DNA of 64,000 nucleotides, from contig UBJO01000009.1 of the NCBI GenBank assembly GCA_900465665.1, positions 1 to 64,000 on the forward strand, read 5' to 3'. The notes under the pieces are model-generated. The model was not told where the DNA came from. It saw nothing but the letters and a program-made list of their open reading frames with translations, and searched no databases. Origin of the DNA: Hyphomicrobiales bacterium. GTDB taxonomy: Bacteria > Pseudomonadota > Alphaproteobacteria > Rhizobiales > Rhizobiaceae. The position numbers and the translations under genes were made by a program. Every line of letters begins with the position of its first letter. Position 1 is the first letter of the stretch. Below are positions 16,255 through 24,694 of the stretch, one piece after another.

Positions 16255-17418
16255 ATGAGCAAGGACTACAAGGATAATCTCCCCATTTCCGCCGAAGGCT
16301 TCATGGACGAGTTCATGCGCCTGAAGCGCGGCTCCATCAGCCGCCGCCATTTCCTCGGCATTACCGGCCTCGGTCTCGCAACCGCCGTGATGTCGCGCTT
16401 CCCCGGCGCGCTATCGACGCCCGCCTATGCCGCCGGCGAACTCGGCACGCAGATGTCGATCGCCACCTGGCCGAACTACCACGACCCCGCGACGTTCGAG
16501 AATTTCAAGGCTGCCACCGGCGTTGCTGTCGAAGTCAACGTCTTCGGTTCCAACGAAGAAATGCTGGCGAAGCTCCAGGCGGGCGCGTCCGGCTGGTCGC
16601 TGTTCGTGCCGACCAACTACACGATCTCGACCCATCACAAGCTCGGCCTGATCGATGAGCTCGATCTCTCCAAGATCCCGAACTTCAGCCAGACGGCCGA
16701 GAACCCGCGCTTCACCAAGGAAGGCCAGATCGACGGCAAGACCTATGCCGTGCCGAAGAACTGGGGCACGACCGGCTTCTCGGTCAATACCTCGAAGATC
16801 AAGACCAAGCTCACCAGCTGGAAGGATTTCTTCGAGATCGCCCAGACCGAGGCCGATGGCCGCGCCATGGTGCACGATTACCAGCTGACGACGATCGGCA
16901 GCGCGCTTGTGTCGCTCGGCTACGACTTCAACTCGATCAAGGCCGACGAGCTCGCCAAGGCCGAAGAGCTGCTGATCAAGGTCAAACCGCATCTCTTCGC
17001 CATCAACAGCGACTACCAGCCCGGCATGCGCGCCGGTGACGCCTGGATGACGATGTGCTGGACCAATGACGGCGCCCAGCTCAACCGTGACATGCCGGAG
17101 CTTGCCTTCGTTCTCGGCAAGGACGGCGGTGAGATCTGGACGGATTACTACGCGATCCCGAAGGATGCGCCGAACAAGGCCGCCGGCTATGCGCTGCTCA
17201 ATTACCTCATGGACCCCGCCAACGCCGCCAAGGAGCACATCGCCAATGGCGCGCCGGCCACCGACAGCCGCGTCATCGCGATGCTGCCGCAGGAGATCAC
17301 CTCCAACAAGATCGTCTATCCGGATGAAGCTTCGCTGACGCCGCTGGAATTCGGCGCCGCCGTGACGCTCACCGACCCGAGCCGCGCCGAACTGATGGCA
17401 CGCTTCAAGTCGGCCTGA
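16255..17418 (+). CDS. Extracellular solute-binding protein, PotD-like, Tat-exported
   Basis: This 387-residue binding protein has a twin-arginine signal preceded by a long n-region (SISRRHFLGITGLGLATAV), with cleavage likely after AYA near residue 60. The mature part has PotD/PotF-like features (LGTQMSIATWPNYHDP, VPTNYTIS, YAVPKNWGTTGFSVNTS). The ligand is not certain, because this family also binds putrescine, opine-like and other organic amines. Tat export suggests folding before secretion. It is followed within 90 bases by the permease genes. Confidence 0.9.
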   Translation: MSKDYKDNLPISAEGFMDEFMRLKRGSISRRHFLGITGLGLATAVMSRFPGALSTPAYAAGELGTQMSIATWPNYHDPATFENFKAATGVAVEVNVFGSNEEMLAKLQAGASGWSLFVPTNYTISTHHKLGLIDELDLSKIPNFSQTAENPRFTKEGQIDGKTYAVPKNWGTTGFSVNTSKIKTKLTSWKDFFEIAQTEADGRAMVHDYQLTTIGSALVSLGYDFNSIKADELAKAEELLIKVKPHLFAINSDYQPGMRAGDAWMTMCWTNDGAQLNRDMPELAFVLGKDGGEIWTDYYAIPKDAPNKAAGYALLNYLMDPANAAKEHIANGAPATDSRVIAMLPQEITSNKIVYPDEASLTPLEFGAAVTLTDPSRAELMARFKSA

Positions 17419-17504
17419 TCCATCGCCAAGGCACGTCGCCCTTGAAGGAGGCGTGCCTTGCATCGATCACACTGCCCCTTTCACGAACGCTTCTCTGGAC
17501 CAAG

Positions 17505-18371
17505 ATGACCCTGACACCGGACACCAAGAAACGCCTGGTCACCGCCGCGCTGGTCGCGCCGGCGAGCGCATGGCTGTTTATCTTCCTGGTGCTGCCCTTC
17601 ATCGCCATCGTGGTGTTCTCCTTCGGCGAGCGGGCGCCGGAAGGGGGCTATCAAGCGGCCTTCACCTTCGTGCAGTTCGCCAATCTCGGCTCGCGCGCCG
17701 CTGCCTTCAAGAACACGCTGGTGCTGGCGCCGATCGGCGCTTTCGCCTGCCTGCTGGTCGCCTATCCCGTGGCCTATTATCTGGCCGTGAAAGCGAGCCC
17801 GCGGCACCGCCTGCTTCTGGTTTCGCTGGTCGTGGTGCCGTTCTGGACCAGCCTGCTGGTGCGCACCTATGCCTGGATGTATATTTTGGGCGCGCGGGGC
17901 ATTCCGCATCTGCTCGAATTCGTCGGCATAGAGAATGTCAGGCTTTTGAACACGCCCGGCGCCGTTCTGCTCGGCATCGTCTACGGCTATCTGCCGCTGA
18001 TGATCATGCCGATCTATGTCAGCCTCGAAAAGCTCGACCGCCGTCTGCTGGAGGCCTCGGCCGACCTCGGCGCCAAGCCGCTCTCGACCTTTTTCGGCAT
18101 AACCCTGCCGCTCTCGCTTCCCGGCGTGATGACCGGGGTGGCGCTCGTCACCATCCTTCTGCTTGGCGAATACCTGATCCCGCAGCTGCTTGGCGGCGGC
18201 AAGGTCTTCTTCATCGGCAACGCGCTCGTCGATCTCTTCCTGCAGTCGCGCAACTGGCCCTTCGGCTCCGCGATCGCGGTTACGCTGGTGGTGGTCGTCG
18301 TCATCGTGCTGCTGGTCGCCATGCGCATCGCATGGCGCGTCGCCGGCACCCGCCAAGTGGATCTCGTCTGA
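17505..18371 (+). CDS. ABC transporter permease, PotB-like
   Basis: This is a membrane protein of about 288 residues with six predicted helices and the cytoplasmic EAA loop (LLEASADLGAKPLSTFFGIT). I start at MTLTPDTKK; the frame continues upstream to a TTG at 17442 without a helpful ribosome site, so the exact N-terminus is uncertain. The stop overlaps the next permease start (TGATG), indicating translational coupling. It forms the channel with the permease encoded at 18371. Confidence 0.88.
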   Translation: MTLTPDTKKRLVTAALVAPASAWLFIFLVLPFIAIVVFSFGERAPEGGYQAAFTFVQFANLGSRAAAFKNTLVLAPIGAFACLLVAYPVAYYLAVKASPRHRLLLVSLVVVPFWTSLLVRTYAWMYILGARGIPHLLEFVGIENVRLLNTPGAVLLGIVYGYLPLMIMPIYVSLEKLDRRLLEASADLGAKPLSTFFGITLPLSLPGVMTGVALVTILLLGEYLIPQLLGGGKVFFIGNALVDLFLQSRNWPFGSAIAVTLVVVVVIVLLVAMRIAWRVAGTRQVDLV

Positions 18372-19198
18372 TGCGCAGCCTCGTCACCGCCGTCTACCTC
18401 TTTCTCTACACGCCGATCGCTTTGGTCGTGCTGTTTTCGTTCAATGCCGGGCGCAACGCATCTGATTTCACTGGCTTTTCCACTCGATGGTACGGCAAGG
18501 CGCTCTCCAATACCTTCTTGATGCAGGCGCTCGAAAACAGCCTGATCATCGCCTTCACAAGCGCGACACTGGCCGCCATCTTCGGGACGATGGCGGCGAT
18601 CGGCATGGAGCGGCTCGGCCCGAAGGCCCGCGCAGTGTTCGATGGTCTCTTCGCCGCGGCGATCGTCGTTCCGGGTGTGGTCATCGGCATTGCGACGCTG
18701 GTCGCATTGGTCGAGGTCTTCGGTATCCTCAATCCTCTGCTTGCCGCCGTCTGGCCGGGCGAGCAGCCGCCCAGGCTCCAGCTCGGCTTCGGCTCGATTA
18801 TTGCAGCACACGGGCTGTTCACGATGGCGCTGGTGACGATGATCGTGAAAGCCAGGATCGCCAGCCTCGGCCGCGACATCGTCGAGGCATCGAGCGATCT
18901 TTACGCCACGCCGCTCACTACATTTCGCGAGATCGTCTTGCCGCAGATCCTGCCGTCGATCCTCGCCGGGTTCCTGCTCGCTTTCACCTTCTCGTTCGAC
19001 GACTTCATCATCGCCTTCTTCGTCGCCGGCTCCAACACCACGCTGCCGATCTATGTCTTCGCGTCGATCCGCCGTGGCGTGACGCCCGAGATCAATGCCA
19101 TCGCAACCATGGTGCTGGTCGCCTCGCTCGCGATGATCCTGATCGCACGGTTCCTGATGCGTGAAAAACAACAAAAGACATTAGGGGAAACACCATGA
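18371..19198 (+). CDS. ABC transporter permease, PotC-like
   Basis: This is a 275-residue membrane protein with six helices. The EAA motif is visible (IVEASSDLYATPLTTFREIV), as is the family FSFDDFIIAFFVAGSN segment. The start ATG overlaps the stop of the preceding permease. The same reading frame runs open through the whole upstream permease gene, but that part is a frame shadow, not a fusion. The stop overlaps the ATG of the SDR gene (ATGA), so the whole operon is tightly coupled. Confidence 0.9.
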   Translation: MRSLVTAVYLFLYTPIALVVLFSFNAGRNASDFTGFSTRWYGKALSNTFLMQALENSLIIAFTSATLAAIFGTMAAIGMERLGPKARAVFDGLFAAAIVVPGVVIGIATLVALVEVFGILNPLLAAVWPGEQPPRLQLGFGSIIAAHGLFTMALVTMIVKARIASLGRDIVEASSDLYATPLTTFREIVLPQILPSILAGFLLAFTFSFDDFIIAFFVAGSNTTLPIYVFASIRRGVTPEINAIATMVLVASLAMILIARFLMREKQQKTLGETP

Positions 19199-19956
19199 TT
19201 CTCGCCAACCGAGTTGCAATCGTCACCGGTGCCGGTTCCGGCATCGGCAGGGCAGGGGCCTCGATCATGGCGCGGGAAGGCGCCCATGTCGTCGTCGCCG
19301 ATGTCGACTTCATGAATGCCGATGAAACCGTCCGGGAGATCGTTGCGGCCGGCGGCAGTGCCGAGTCCCTGGTGTTGGATGTCACAGACGACAGGGCTCT
19401 GGAAGACGGCATATCTGCGATTGCCAACAGGCACGGACGTATCGACATCCTGCACAATCATGCCGGCGCGCAGGTGGCGGGCGATCTCGAGCAGGTCGCG
19501 ATAGAGGGCTTCGACAAGTCCTGGGCCTTGAACGTGCGCGCCCATTTCATGGCCGCCCGGCTGGTGATGCCGCTGATGACGCGGGCGGGCAAGGGCGTCA
19601 TCCTCAACACCTCGTCGTCCTCGGGCGTTCTCTACGATCGCGAAATGATCGCCTACACCACGACGAAGCACGCCGTCATCGCGATGACCAGGCAGATGGC
19701 CGGCGACTATGCGAAGTTCGGTGTGCGCGTAAACGCGCTGTGCCCCGGTTGGGTCGACACGCCGTTCAACGAGCCGTTCATCGCGCAGATGGGCGGGAGA
19801 GATGCGATCGAAAGCTACATCGCCGAGAAGGTGCCGCTTGGACGATGGGCAGATGTTTCCGAGATCGCCGAGCCCATCCTGTTTCTCGTCTCAGACCGCT
19901 CGTCCTACATGACCGGGCAGATTCTGGTCGTCGACGGGGGCGAAACCGTCGTTTGA
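19195..19956 (+). CDS. Short-chain dehydrogenase/reductase
   Basis: This 253-residue classical SDR has the cofactor motif TGAGSGIGRAG, the catalytic Ser region (NTSSSSGVLYD) and YTTTK with Tyr and Lys. The usual NNAG structural motif reads NHAG here. It overlaps the last permease gene by 4 bases and is the only enzyme in the operon. It probably oxidises the imported compound or its first product. Substrate and cofactor preference are not visible. Confidence 0.88.
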   Translation: MILANRVAIVTGAGSGIGRAGASIMAREGAHVVVADVDFMNADETVREIVAAGGSAESLVLDVTDDRALEDGISAIANRHGRIDILHNHAGAQVAGDLEQVAIEGFDKSWALNVRAHFMAARLVMPLMTRAGKGVILNTSSSSGVLYDREMIAYTTTKHAVIAMTRQMAGDYAKFGVRVNALCPGWVDTPFNEPFIAQMGGRDAIESYIAEKVPLGRWADVSEIAEPILFLVSDRSSYMTGQILVVDGGETVV

Positions 19957-20009
19957 CGCGGGTATCGAAATAAACTTCGAAATAGATCGGATTCAAATGA
20001 TTCCGTGGC

Positions 20010-20987
20010 TTGAGCAATCGGATAGGCTGGACTAGTCCCTTGGCTGAAGCGACAGCGGAGAATACGACAATTTCCAACAGCATCAGCCCCAAGCTGCAGG
20101 GTTACATCTTCACCTTGGCTGCGGTTTTCATCTTCGCCGTCCAGGACAGCTTTTCGAAGTATCTCGGTGAGCGATACTCGCCGATCCTGATCACCATGAT
20201 CCGCTTCTGGGCGTTCGCGGCTTTCGTGATGCTGCTGGCGATGCGCAAGCCCGGTGGTGTGCGTGGCGCCTTCATAACGAAACATCCGTTCATGCAGGTG
20301 ATGCGCGGCGTGCTGCTCGTCGCGGAGATCGCGCTCTTCGTGTTCGGCCTGGCGCATACCGGGCTTGCGATCACCCAGGCGATCTTCCAATCGACGCCGC
20401 TCATCGTGACCATCCTGTCGATCCCGTTTCTTGGAGAACAGGTCGGCTGGCGGCGGTGGCTTGCCGTTGTCGCCGGGCTCTTCGGCGTGCTGTTAATCAT
20501 CAACCCGACCGGCGGCGCCTTCAGCCTCTATCTTCTGCTGCCGCTCGCCTGCGCGACCATGTTCGCGGCATATAGCGTCGCCACCAGGGCGGTGAGCCGC
20601 AACGATTCGACCTTTACCAGCCTGGCCTATACCGCCGTCGGCGGTGCGGTCGCGATCTCGCTGCTCGGTCCCTTCTACTGGACACCGATCGCCGTCTCGG
20701 ACTGGCCGATGGTCGCCGCACTGTGCGTCTGCGGCACAGTCAGCCACTATTGCCTGATCCGCGCCTATGACTCTTTGCAGGCCTCCGAGGTGCAGCCGCT
20801 CGCCTATCTTCAGCTCGTGGTGGGCGCAGTGATTGCGGTGATGTTCTTTGGGGAGACGCTGAGCTGGAACATGCTGCTCGGCTCCGCGATCGTCGTCGGC
20901 GCCGGCCTCTTCACCATGTGGCGGGAGCATCGCGCGCAGTCCAAGAACAATCCGGCGTCGGGTTCCGGGATCGCCGAGCGGCCCTAG
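20010..20987 (+). CDS. EamA/DMT-family drug/metabolite transporter
   Basis: This is a protein of about 325 residues with ten predicted membrane helices in two EamA repeats (starting near LQGYIFTLAAVFIFAVQDS and near PLACATMFAAYSVATRAVS). Such proteins export amino acids, nucleosides or other metabolites. The start is TTG at 20010 or TTG at 20040; neither has a convincing ribosome site. It begins about 50 bases after the SDR stop in the same direction, so it could be read through from that operon. It ends three bases from the convergent TSUP gene. Confidence 0.8.
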   Translation: MSNRIGWTSPLAEATAENTTISNSISPKLQGYIFTLAAVFIFAVQDSFSKYLGERYSPILITMIRFWAFAAFVMLLAMRKPGGVRGAFITKHPFMQVMRGVLLVAEIALFVFGLAHTGLAITQAIFQSTPLIVTILSIPFLGEQVGWRRWLAVVAGLFGVLLIINPTGGAFSLYLLLPLACATMFAAYSVATRAVSRNDSTFTSLAYTAVGGAVAISLLGPFYWTPIAVSDWPMVAALCVCGTVSHYCLIRAYDSLQASEVQPLAYLQLVVGAVIAVMFFGETLSWNMLLGSAIVVGAGLFTMWREHRAQSKNNPASGSGIAERP

Positions 20988-20990
20988 TGG

Positions 20991-21773
20991 CTAAAGCGCG
21001 ATGTAGCTGCGCCACAGCACATAAAGGCTGACGGCGAAGATGACGGCGCGGAAAATCGTCGCCAGCGTGTTGCGCTGGTCGGCAAGCCGCGTCGCGGCGA
21101 CCGTTCCGACGATGCCGCCTCCGATGCCACCCGCGATAAAATAGCCCGCGGTCGCCCAATCGACCAAGCCTGATGTGGCGTAGTTGGCGGCGGTGGTCAG
21201 GCCGAAGGTGCCGACGGCCATGAGCGAGGTCCCGACGGCGTTGATGAGGGGCATGCCTGTCGCAAGCAGCAGCGCCTGAACGATCAGAAAACCGCCGCCG
21301 ATGCCGAAGAAGCCCGAGAACATACCCGTCAGCAGCGCGATCGCGGTCGTCTTGCCGTGTACCGCCATGGTCAGTGAGTGGGCGGTGACGTCGGAAGCGG
21401 TGCGGGTCTTTCGCATGGCGAAGCTGACGAACATCATCAGCAGGCCGAACATGAAGAGCAGTTTCTGGCCGTCGACGAGCTTTCCGAGGCTCGAACCCAG
21501 ATAGGCGCCGAGCGCGCCGGCGGCAGCGAAGATCAGCGCGCAGCGCCACCAGACGTGGCCCCTGGCGGCGTGGCCCGCAAGGTTGAGATAGGCATTGGCG
21601 GAGACGGCAAGCGCGCCGGTTCCGATCGCCGTGTGCACGTCGCGCATGCCCACGGCATACATCAGAAGCGGCGTTGCGAGGATGGAGCCGCCACCGCCGA
21701 TCAGGCCCAGCGTGCAGCCGACCAGCGAGCCGGAGCCGAGCGCGAAAAGGACATGCTGGAGCGATCCATCCAC
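20991..21773 (-). CDS. TSUP (TauE/SafE)-family sulfur compound/anion permease
   Basis: This 260-residue membrane protein has two internally repeated TSUP halves, each with a Gly-rich loop (GLIGGGGSILATPLLMYAVG and FFGIGGGFLIVQALLLATG). The family exports sulfite, sulfoacetate or thiosulfate. It lies 4 bases after the stop of the persulfide-dioxygenase-like gene and so shares its transcript. In this context export of sulfite or thiosulfate made by that enzyme is the likely role. Confidence 0.88.
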   Translation of the reverse strand: MDGSLQHVLFALGSGSLVGCTLGLIGGGGSILATPLLMYAVGMRDVHTAIGTGALAVSANAYLNLAGHAARGHVWWRCALIFAAAGALGAYLGSSLGKLVDGQKLLFMFGLLMMFVSFAMRKTRTASDVTAHSLTMAVHGKTTAIALLTGMFSGFFGIGGGFLIVQALLLATGMPLINAVGTSLMAVGTFGLTTAANYATSGLVDWATAGYFIAGGIGGGIVGTVAATRLADQRNTLATIFRAVIFAVSLYVLWRSYIAL

Positions 21774-21777
21774 TATG

Positions 21778-22656
21778 TCATCTCCCCCAGACCGATCCGG
21801 GCAGGGCGTCGAGCGGGATCTTCAGGTAACGCCGGCCATCGGCCTCGGGCTCCGGCAGCGCGCCGCCGCGAATATTGACCTGCAGCGCATGCAAGATGAG
21901 CTTCGGCATCGGCAGGGTCCTGTCGCGGGCCTCCCGGATCTCGATGAACGCGGCGCGCGAGCGACCGGCGACATGCGGGTTCTTTTGTTTCTGCTCGGCC
22001 ACCGAGCTTTGCCACAAGGCCTCACGCCCGCCGGGCATGTAGTCGTGGCCGGTGAAGAGCCGGGTCTCGTCGGGGAGATCCAGAATGCGCTCGATCGACG
22101 TCCACAGGCTATCGGCGCTGCCGCCCGGAAAATCCGCCCGCGCCGAGCCGCTGTCTGGCATGAAGAGCGTGTCGTGAATGAAGGCGGCGTCGCCGATGAT
22201 GTAGCTGATCGACGCCAGCGTGTGTCCGGGCGAATGCATCACGCGGGCTTCGAGATCGCCGATCCTGAAGGTGTCGCCGTCGGAAAACAGCCGGTCCCAT
22301 TGCGATCCGTCGCAGGCGAGCTCGGGCCAGTTGTAGATTTCTTTCCAGATCTTCTGCACCTGCACGACATGTTCGCCGATTGCCGTCGGCACGCCTGTAC
22401 GTGCCTTCAAGTAGGAGGCGGCGGAGAAATGGTCGGCATGCGGATGCGTGTCGAGGATCCACTCGAGCGTCAGATCATGGCGCGCGATATGATCAAGCAG
22501 GCGGTCGGCATTGGTCGTCGCCGTCGAGCCCGACTTCTCGTCGAAATCGAGCACTGGGTCGATGATGGCGCATTTGCGGGTGGTCGGGCAGGACACCACA
22601 TACTGGGTGCTGCCCGTGCGCACATCGTGGAAGCCGGCGACCTCAGGCTGCGGCAT
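21778..22656 (-). CDS. Metallo-beta-lactamase-fold hydrolase, persulfide dioxygenase/Blh-like
   Basis: This 292-residue protein carries the MBL metal site THPHADHFSA, a later His (HSPGHTLAS), an Asp (IHDTLFMPDSG) and a terminal His (TGHDYMPGG). The architecture and length fit the ETHE1/Blh branch, which oxidises glutathione persulfide to sulfite using a single iron. I start at MPQPEVAGF, which has GGAG/AAGG upstream; the frame to 22731 overlaps the next gene and is unlikely. It lies between a desulfurase-like enzyme and a sulfite-type exporter, which supports the persulfide role. Confidence 0.85.
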   Translation of the reverse strand: MPQPEVAGFHDVRTGSTQYVVSCPTTRKCAIIDPVLDFDEKSGSTATTNADRLLDHIARHDLTLEWILDTHPHADHFSAASYLKARTGVPTAIGEHVVQVQKIWKEIYNWPELACDGSQWDRLFSDGDTFRIGDLEARVMHSPGHTLASISYIIGDAAFIHDTLFMPDSGSARADFPGGSADSLWTSIERILDLPDETRLFTGHDYMPGGREALWQSSVAEQKQKNPHVAGRSRAAFIEIREARDRTLPMPKLILHALQVNIRGGALPEPEADGRRYLKIPLDALPGSVWGR

Positions 22657-22727
22657 GGACCTTGCTCTCCATGGCCGCCGTGCGCGGGAAGAAGATCGCC
22701 CGGCTTGGGTCGAAGTCGTAATCCCCT

Positions 22728-24143
22728 TCAAAGGCGGTCGCGTCGGCTGGCGATCTGGGCGACCGAGTCGAGAATGAACCGGACCTTCTCGTCATCAAGC
22801 AAAACGCTGAAGTTCAACCTGATGAAACCAGGCTTCATGATCTCGTCGCCGGACAGAATGGCCTGCCGGATCGCCTCGGACTGCTGATCGTCAATCGAAA
22901 GCAGCCGGTGGACATAAGGCCCGGCGCAGGCGCAGCCGCCGCGCGCCTGGATGCCGAAGCGGTCGCTCAGCATGCGCGTGATCAGCTGCTGATGGACATA
23001 GCCGCCCTTGCCGTCCTTCACGCGGAACGAGAAGATCGGCAGCCGGTCGGGGCCGGGCAGGCCGAGGATTTCCAGCCGCTCGACCTGTTCCCAGGCGCTG
23101 AAGGCCTGCTTAGCAAGCGCATGGTTGCGCTCGGCCATCGCCTGCGTGCCGATCGCGTCCTTGACGATGAAGGCGAGTGCGGCCCTGATATCGCCGACGA
23201 CATTCGGCGTGCCCGCTTCCTCGCGGGCTTCGAGGCTGTCGCTATAGTCATGCGTCGTGGGCGACACGAACTTCACCGTGCCGCCACCCGGCCATGACGG
23301 CTTGGTCGCAGAGACAGCGTCGCGCCGGACAATCAGGATGCCGGAAGCGCCGGGGCCGCCGATGAACTTGTGCGGAGAAACGACGATGGCGTCGACCTCA
23401 GCACCTGATGCCGGTGACATGGCGATCGGCACATAGGGGCCGGCGCCGGCGTAGTCCCAGATCATCCTGGCGCCCGCGGCCTTGACGATGCCGGTGATCG
23501 TGGCGACGTCGCTGGTGATGCCGGTGATGTTTGACGCGGCCGAGAGCGTGCAGATCGTGAGATCCGCGTCGCTATCGCGCAGTGCTGCTTCGAGCAGACC
23601 AAGGTCAGGGCCGCCGGATGCCTGCTCGGGAATCTCGACGATCTCCGCGCCGCTCTCGCGCCAGGGCAGGATGTTGGAGTGGTGCTCGTAGGGGCCGATG
23701 ACGACGCGCACGCGCTTGCCTGACGCAATCGCGTCCGTCACGCCGAACAGCGAGACCAGCCGGTTGATGCCCGCTGTCGCGCCGGAGCCGGTGAAGATCA
23801 CCGCATGATCAGCATTCGCGCCGCAGAAGCCGCCGATCAAGCCGCGCGCTTCGCGGCGCATACGCGTCATGAAGCCACCGCAGTAGGAGGCCTCGGTGTG
23901 GCTGTTGGCGTAATAGGGGAGAACCTCTTCGAGCACGAAACGCTCGACCTGGTGCAGCGCCCGGCCCGACGCGACATAGTCAGCGTAGACGAGGCTCTTC
24001 TCGCCATAGGGACCGGATATCTTCGCTTTCGCTCCGACAAGCCCGTCGCGAAGAGCGGCGATGACATCGGCGCTTGCGAGACTATCGCGGAATTTCGACA
24101 ATGCTGTCGCTGTGTGCGATGGGGCGAGGCGAGGGGTTTCCAC
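22728..24143 (-). CDS. Class V aminotransferase / cysteine desulfurase-like enzyme
   Basis: This is a 471-residue PLP enzyme of fold type I. The cofactor Lys lies in VVSPHKFIGGPGASG, the His that stacks on PLP in YEHHSNILPW, and a C-terminal Cys-rich loop in ARGGCACAGPYV could hold the catalytic Cys of a desulfurase. It is longer than IscS/SufS (about 400), with extra N-terminal residues. Transcribed first in a three-gene set with an MBL persulfide dioxygenase-like enzyme and a TSUP exporter, it may release persulfide sulfur that the others oxidise and export. Confidence 0.85.
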   Translation of the reverse strand: METPRLAPSHTATALSKFRDSLASADVIAALRDGLVGAKAKISGPYGEKSLVYADYVASGRALHQVERFVLEEVLPYYANSHTEASYCGGFMTRMRREARGLIGGFCGANADHAVIFTGSGATAGINRLVSLFGVTDAIASGKRVRVVIGPYEHHSNILPWRESGAEIVEIPEQASGGPDLGLLEAALRDSDADLTICTLSAASNITGITSDVATITGIVKAAGARMIWDYAGAGPYVPIAMSPASGAEVDAIVVSPHKFIGGPGASGILIVRRDAVSATKPSWPGGGTVKFVSPTTHDYSDSLEAREEAGTPNVVGDIRAALAFIVKDAIGTQAMAERNHALAKQAFSAWEQVERLEILGLPGPDRLPIFSFRVKDGKGGYVHQQLITRMLSDRFGIQARGGCACAGPYVHRLLSIDDQQSEAIRQAILSGDEIMKPGFIRLNFSVLLDDEKVRFILDSVAQIASRRDRL

Positions 24144-24449
24144 GGTCGTTCTCCTTGCTGGGGATGGCGACGTGGATTGTAATCTGGAACGGGCCGAGCA
24201 AACTCACCTGATTTTAGGCGGAATTGGCTGAAGTCGGATCGTATGATCTAATTGGGCGGCATATCCGCTTATTTTGATATGGCTGTGCCGGCGAGCGCAA
24301 TCTGGCTGAGCGAGATGGCAGCGAGTCAGGATGATCGGTTGTCGGAAACGGTGTTGCTGCACTCTCGCAAACAACGCGCACGACAAAGCCGACGCCTTGA
24401 GCGAGACAAGGCGCCGACCAACTGACTGACTTGGATCTTCCGGCCTTGA
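24144..24449. other. Non-coding stretch, nothing specific seen
   Basis: These 306 bases lie between the start of the desulfurase-like gene and the stop of the 72-codon gene. They must contain the promoter of the sulfur module on the minus strand. I see no convincing gene, repeat or strong hairpin. The local base composition is lower in GC (around 24230-24290) than the surrounding genes. Confidence 0.4.
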
Positions 24450-24668
24450 TTAGCCTTCGTAGTGCCCGGACGCGGCTTCCTTGGCGGACTTCACGACGAC
24501 GGCAAAATTGACGTCCTTCGTGATGGACGTGCCGCTCTTGCGGAGATCGGCGACCTCCTTGAGCTTGCTACCTGCCGGCGGATCGAGCGGGGTGACGGTT
24601 CCCGCGCGGAGATCGGCGACCCAAAGACCTTCTTCGCCGGTGATGCTGATGACAACGACTGCGCTCAT
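24450..24668 (-). CDS. 72-residue conserved-looking small protein of unknown function
   Basis: This small protein has a hydrophobic beta-like start (MSAVVVISITGEEGLWVADL), a Pro-rich turn (VTPLDPPAGSK), a basic segment and the tail ASGHYEG. It has no Cys, no signal peptide and no motif I recognise. GAGGGAAAGAGAAC precedes the ATG, which supports real translation. It lies 26 bases downstream of the winged-helix/TPR regulator and is probably co-transcribed with it. Because a tfuA-like gene is nearby, it could be a RiPP precursor, but that is inference. It could equally be a small regulatory partner. Confidence 0.6.
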   Translation of the reverse strand: MSAVVVISITGEEGLWVADLRAGTVTPLDPPAGSKLKEVADLRKSGTSITKDVNFAVVVKSAKEAASGHYEG

Positions 24669-24694
24669 GTTCTCTTTCCCTCTAAGATGAACTG

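Noticed and set aside
17453..19198. 581-codon frame that seems to fuse extra sequence to the second permease
   Set aside because: Its first 300 codons are an out-of-frame shadow of the first permease; the real start overlaps that gene's stop at 18371.
24450..24668. Calling the small protein a lasso or trifolitoxin precursor
   Set aside because: It has no resemblance to TfxA, no Cys, and no leader-core cleavage motif that I recognise.
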